NCBI GenBank assembly: GCA_031119515.1
Contig: JAVHXR010000076.1
Coordinates: forward strand, 1 to 6,687
Origin: Propionicimonas sp.
Lineage (GTDB): Bacteria > Actinomycetota > Actinomycetes > Propionibacteriales > Propionibacteriaceae
Direction of reading: 5' to 3'
DNA length: 6,687 nt
Position numbers and translations under genes: made by a program. Every line of letters begins with the position of its first letter. The first letter of the stretch is position 1. Shown here in pieces: positions 6,261 to 6,687 of this stretch. The notes below the pieces were generated by a model. It was not told the DNA's origin. It made no database searches and was given only the letters and a program-made list of their open reading frames with translations.

Positions 6261-6266
6261 AGCCTA
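6261..6266 (-). promoter_or_regulatory. Putative -10 box of the LAFTG/CAP unit
   Basis: On the minus strand TAGGCT fits TANNNT and would place the transcript start near 6254, leaving a leader of about 58 bases that includes the palindrome. The -35 region (about TGGGCT, 18 bases upstream) is a poor match. It is the best candidate in the 145-bp gap, but it rests on a six-base match. Confidence 0.35.
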
Positions 6267-6311
6267 CACCGGGGGCACCGGCGCAGCCCACGGCACGGAT
6301 GGGCTGAATTG

Positions 6312-6335
6312 CGCACCTGGTGGTCGTCAGGTGCG
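6312..6335 (-). terminator. 8-bp hairpin just after the right-edge gene
   Basis: CGCACCTG and CAGGTGCG pair exactly around an 8-base loop, starting 5 bases after the TGA of the gene at the right edge. On the minus strand it is followed by CAATTC with no T-run, so it would be a U-less terminator of the kind common in actinobacteria. It lies upstream of the LAFTG gene promoter candidate and so would insulate that unit. Confidence 0.55.
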
Positions 6336-6340
6336 TGCGG

Positions 6341-6687
6341 TCAGGGGTTTCGGGCGCCCGGGGTGACTCGTAGCACCGGCTCGGCGCCCTGGCCCGGTGC
6401 GGTGGTGACCCGCCACGCGAACTCGAGGGTCTCGCCGGCCGGTAGCCGGACCAGGTCGCCGCTGACCGCCAGGCCGTCGTGCTGCACCTGCATCCCGGAG
6501 ATCTCCGGAGAGGCCGGCTCGATGGTGCCTCCGGCCGGGGCGTAGACGGTCAGGTTGACCCGGATCGAGCCGTCCTTCGGGGCCCCCCAGGTGACGTGCG
6601 CGGGCAGGGCGTCGATCTCGCCAGGGCGCAGGCGGTTGGTCAGGCTCACCCTGACGGGCGACGAGCTCGCCGGGCTCGACCCCGGCC
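6341..6687 (-). CDS. C-terminal part of an uncharacterised, possibly DUF4012-like, extracellular protein (5' partial)
   Basis: The frame is open to the right edge, so only the last 115 or so residues are visible. A GTG at 6649 is in frame, but the coding pattern continues past it through a Ser/Pro-rich stretch (SSPASSSPV), so it is unlikely to be the start. The visible part looks like a beta-sandwich. It begins VSLTNRLRPGEIDALPAHV, followed by RVNLTVYAPAGG and later RLPAGETLEFAWRV. This order (LTN...P...LP..V, then VYAP.G, then L.AGET before a final strand) resembles the C-terminal domain of DUF4012 proteins, which are membrane-linked and often found near envelope polysaccharide genes. That link is from memory of the pattern and is tentative. 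No sorting signal or membrane segment is at the C-terminus. A hairpin directly follows the stop. Confidence 0.6.
   Translation of the reverse strand, partial: PGSSPASSSPVRVSLTNRLRPGEIDALPAHVTWGAPKDGSIRVNLTVYAPAGGTIEPASPEISGMQVQHDGLAVSGDLVRLPAGETLEFAWRVTTAPGQGAEPVLRVTPGARNP

Overview
The window is a very GC-rich, densely coded piece of DNA with strong G/C preference at third codon positions, GTG starts, stop-start overlaps, SD-poor starts and a sortase-E-type LAxTG surface protein. Together these point to a high-GC Actinomycetota chromosome. The genus cannot be told from the sequence.

Left half, plus strand (1-3874): the tail of a ferric-siderophore uptake and iron-release operon. A FepG-type permease (its first residues lie off the left edge) overlaps a FepC-type ATPase (ATGA), which overlaps a Fes-type enterochelin esterase (GTGA). 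After 115 bp comes a siderophore-interacting protein (SIP/ViuB), a flavin ferric-siderophore reductase. The inner-membrane importer is expected to bring in a ferric catecholate. The esterase can cut the trilactone backbone and the reductase can release iron as Fe(II). The binding protein and the partner permease should lie just upstream of the window. No biosynthetic gene is visible, so use of a foreign siderophore is as likely as use of its own.

Middle (3875-5095): only 27 bp separate the convergent SIP gene from a minus-strand DUF1015 protein of unknown function. Its promoter-like TACCGT lies 6 bp before the ATG with no ribosome binding site, which suggests a leaderless mRNA.

Right part, minus strand (5165-6687): a cell-envelope block. 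At the right edge is the 3' end of a gene whose product resembles the C-terminus of DUF4012 proteins, closed by an 8-bp hairpin. Next is a two-gene unit. The first gene encodes a secreted Ig-like protein with an LAFTG sorting signal, and a perfect 14-bp palindrome sits in its leader. The second encodes a CAP/SCP-domain protein. Upstream of the only conventional start, the CAP frame encodes a lipoprotein signal peptide ending in LAGC. This implies a start at an ACG that overlaps the TAA stop of the first gene (TAACG, one base from the coupling motif TAATG). A 9-bp inverted repeat over the CAP stop codon probably ends this transcript.

No RNA gene, mobile element, CRISPR array or IdeR/DtxR-type iron box was seen. 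No stretch longer than 145 bp lacks a gene.
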